Source: Chloroflexota bacterium
GTDB lineage: Bacteria > Chloroflexota > Anaerolineae > UBA3071
Reading direction: 5' to 3'
Assembly (NCBI GenBank): GCA_014383605.1
Contig: JACNHM010000397.1
Location: 1-13,920, forward strand
Length of the DNA stretch: 13,920 nucleotides
Shown here: in pieces, positions 12,800-13,920 of the stretch
Numbering within the stretch: position 1 is the stretch's first letter
How the letters are laid out: each line of letters starts with the position of its first letter
The notes under the pieces: model-generated
What the model was told of the DNA's origin: nothing
The model's database searches: none
The model's input: only the letters and a program-made list of their open reading frames with translations
Program-made: the position numbers and the translations under genes

Positions 12800-13822
12800 T
12801 CAGCTTGCTTTTGGCCTCGTGATCAGCGTGCGGTAGATCTTCGTCTCGTGGGCGCCAAAGCGATACTTGTAGACTTCGTCCCCCTGCAGGAAGTCGAACT
12901 GCGCCCGCCCTAGCTCGATGGCGTGGCGGATGCAGTAGGCCAGCAGGACGATGCCCGGGCTGAGGGTACCGTAGCGCTGCGGGTCGTAGCCGGAGTTGTA
13001 GACCAGGATGCTGTCGGCGTAGTCGAAGCAGAACATCGCCGCCGCCTTCTCGCCGTTCACTTCCAGGAAGGAAAGCTGCAGCCAGCCGACGTCCAGGACC
13101 GCTTGTGCGGCGGCGTGGAAAAAGGCTTGCATCTGCGGCTCCATGAACTGGTCCTTCTCCGTCTGGCTCAGGCGGTGCAGTTCGATGAAATCGTCCATCT
13201 CCGCTGCCAGGTCGTGGGTGTGGTCTACGATGTACCAGCTCACGTCGCCGGCGCCTTGGGCGCGCCGCAGCTTGCGCCGCACTTCGTGGCGCTGTTTTTT
13301 GTCCAACATGGCCAGGTACTCTTCCCACGAATCGGGCAGGTCAATGATGGGGCAGACGTCCTCTTGGAAGGTGGTGACGGCGTAGCCGCGCGCCCGCGCC
13401 AGGTCGGGCAGCAACCGGTGGCTCGGCGAGCTTGCAGGGAGATTGCAGAGGTCAAGCACATCCCAGGCCGGCGCTTCGTCACTGCCCAGCCAGTCCAGCA
13501 AGGCCGCGTAGACCTCCGGCTCGCGGTCGGTGGCCACGATCACGTCCAGGTAGTCGGAGACCTCCAGGCAACCGACCACTGTGAACTGCCGCTCGCTGCT
13601 GTCTGCCGTTTGCAGATACAGCGGGGCAATGGCGATGAGAGTGTCCCGATCGTCTCGCCAGGCCAGCAGCCACAGATCGCCGCTGCCCAGGTGCGTCCAC
13701 CAGGTGGATTGCCATTCCCAGGTGAGGAAGAGGGTGTCGAAGCGGCTGCGGGCCAGCAGAGCGTTCCACTCCTCGCGCAGCGCGGTGAAACCCCTCTCGT
13801 CTCGGTAGATGGTAAGGTGCAT
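12800..13822 (-). CDS. BioF2/CelD-type GNAT acyltransferase
   Basis: 340 residues, the expected size for COG5653 (CelD-like) proteins with a duplicated GNAT fold (Acetyltransf_6, PF13480). The first half carries TLFLTWEWQSTWWTHLG (30-46), the usual 'F.t..W...WW' entry motif, then LIAIAPLYLQ. The second half has LDKKQRHEVRRKLRRAQ (173-189), a basic helix conserved in the family, FLEVNGEKAAAMFCF, the VYNSGYDPQRYGTLSPGIVLLAYCI segment (274-298) and FDFLQGDEVYKYRFG (309-323). Members are found in exopolysaccharide and cellulose clusters and resemble FemAB aminoacyl transferases; acyl transfer to a glycan or to peptidoglycan is the likely role, the donor unknown. ATG 13822 directly abuts the TAA of the upstream frame (TAAATG), with AGGGA about eight bases upstream inside that gene, so the two are coupled. 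Confidence 0.87.
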   Translation of the reverse strand: MHLTIYRDERGFTALREEWNALLARSRFDTLFLTWEWQSTWWTHLGSGDLWLLAWRDDRDTLIAIAPLYLQTADSSERQFTVVGCLEVSDYLDVIVATDREPEVYAALLDWLGSDEAPAWDVLDLCNLPASSPSHRLLPDLARARGYAVTTFQEDVCPIIDLPDSWEEYLAMLDKKQRHEVRRKLRRAQGAGDVSWYIVDHTHDLAAEMDDFIELHRLSQTEKDQFMEPQMQAFFHAAAQAVLDVGWLQLSFLEVNGEKAAAMFCFDYADSILVYNSGYDPQRYGTLSPGIVLLAYCIRHAIELGRAQFDFLQGDEVYKYRFGAHETKIYRTLITRPKAS

Positions 13823-13920
13823 TTACTGTTCCCTGGCGTCCTTTGGCCCTGTGGCTGAGGGCAATTCTTCCTCCTCTGCTTCCTCGGCGGGCGGCTCTGC
13901 TGCTTCGGACTCCTCGGCGG
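13823..13920 (-). CDS. Partial CDS, acidic C-terminus of an unknown protein
   Basis: The window edge cuts this gene; only the last 31 codons and a TAA stop are present. The visible tail is very acidic (repeated Ala-Glu-Glu, Pro-Pro-Ala-Glu-Glu, then EEEELPSATGPKDAREQ). The frame is supported by the TAA that abuts the ATG of the acyltransferase and by the upstream ribosome site AGGGA that it contains. Such tails are low-complexity and do not identify the product. It is the first visible gene of the minus-strand cluster, so the operon promoter lies further upstream. Confidence 0.5.
   Translation of the reverse strand, partial: AEESEAAEPPAEEAEEEELPSATGPKDAREQ

Noticed and set aside
12923..13858. 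311-codon plus-strand frame opposite the acyltransferase
   Set aside because: Antisense shadow; the minus-strand frame contains the family motifs and coupled start and stop codons.

Overview
The window looks like a chromosomal segment of a high-GC bacterium, most likely a member of the Chloroflexota (Anaerolineae/Caldilineae-like). The pointers are a DUF4332 helix-hairpin-helix protein, a LexA with a Bacillus-type SOS box, a secreted protein with a long Thr-Pro stalk ending in a YLPLI-type tail, and many spacers filled with short imperfect repeats. This placement is an inference from protein character; no rRNA or marker tree is available here.

Left part (1-3390, + strand): three genes. A DUF4332 protein (9-416) is followed by a long AT-rich hairpin. 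A membrane-anchored VanW/YoaR-type protein (594-2447) has its own sigma70-type promoter. lexA (2669-3298) has perfect -35 and -10 hexamers with a GAAC-N4-GTTC SOS operator lying between them, so it is probably autorepressed. A 94-nt tract with a single G (C-rich on +, able to form a G-quadruplex on -) separates vanW from the lexA promoter. A GC-rich hairpin at 3358-3388 ends lexA and, read in the other direction, also ends the long minus-strand gene cluster.

Right part (3397-13920, - strand, transcribed right to left): a tight cluster of genes for cell-surface polysaccharide and envelope work. In transcription order: the acidic C-terminus of a gene that continues beyond the window; a BioF2/CelD-type GNAT acyltransferase; a YdjM/DUF457-like membrane protein; a GT4 glycosyltransferase; a single-pass PDZ protein; a secreted alpha/beta-hydrolase esterase with a Thr-Pro stalk; a MetW-like SAM methyltransferase; a Wzx-type flippase whose frame runs into a second glycosyltransferase; and a third GT-B glycosyltransferase. 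Several junctions are coupled (TAAATG, TGA-C-ATG, a 14-nt gap, and a 10- or 55-nt overlap). No internal promoter was recognised on the minus strand, and the operon start lies beyond 13920. Taken together, the cluster could assemble, modify, flip and surface-process an exopolysaccharide or lipid-linked glycan.

The most unusual large-scale feature is the spacer DNA. Nearly every gap is built from short quasi-tandem words that differ from gap to gap: AACGTGAAACGT, CTCCAACTTCAAA, GGGAGCAA/GGGACAA, GTCAGCAA, TGGTCGCCTGGTCTCGT, and a GGGCAACC-GCAAG palindrome. In several places these words extend into coding ends, and at 5751-5850 they bridge two genes in frame to give an 875-residue flippase-glycosyltransferase ORF. 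No gene-free stretch exceeds 300 nt; the largest is 2448-2668. No tRNA, rRNA, CRISPR array, transposase or phage gene was seen.
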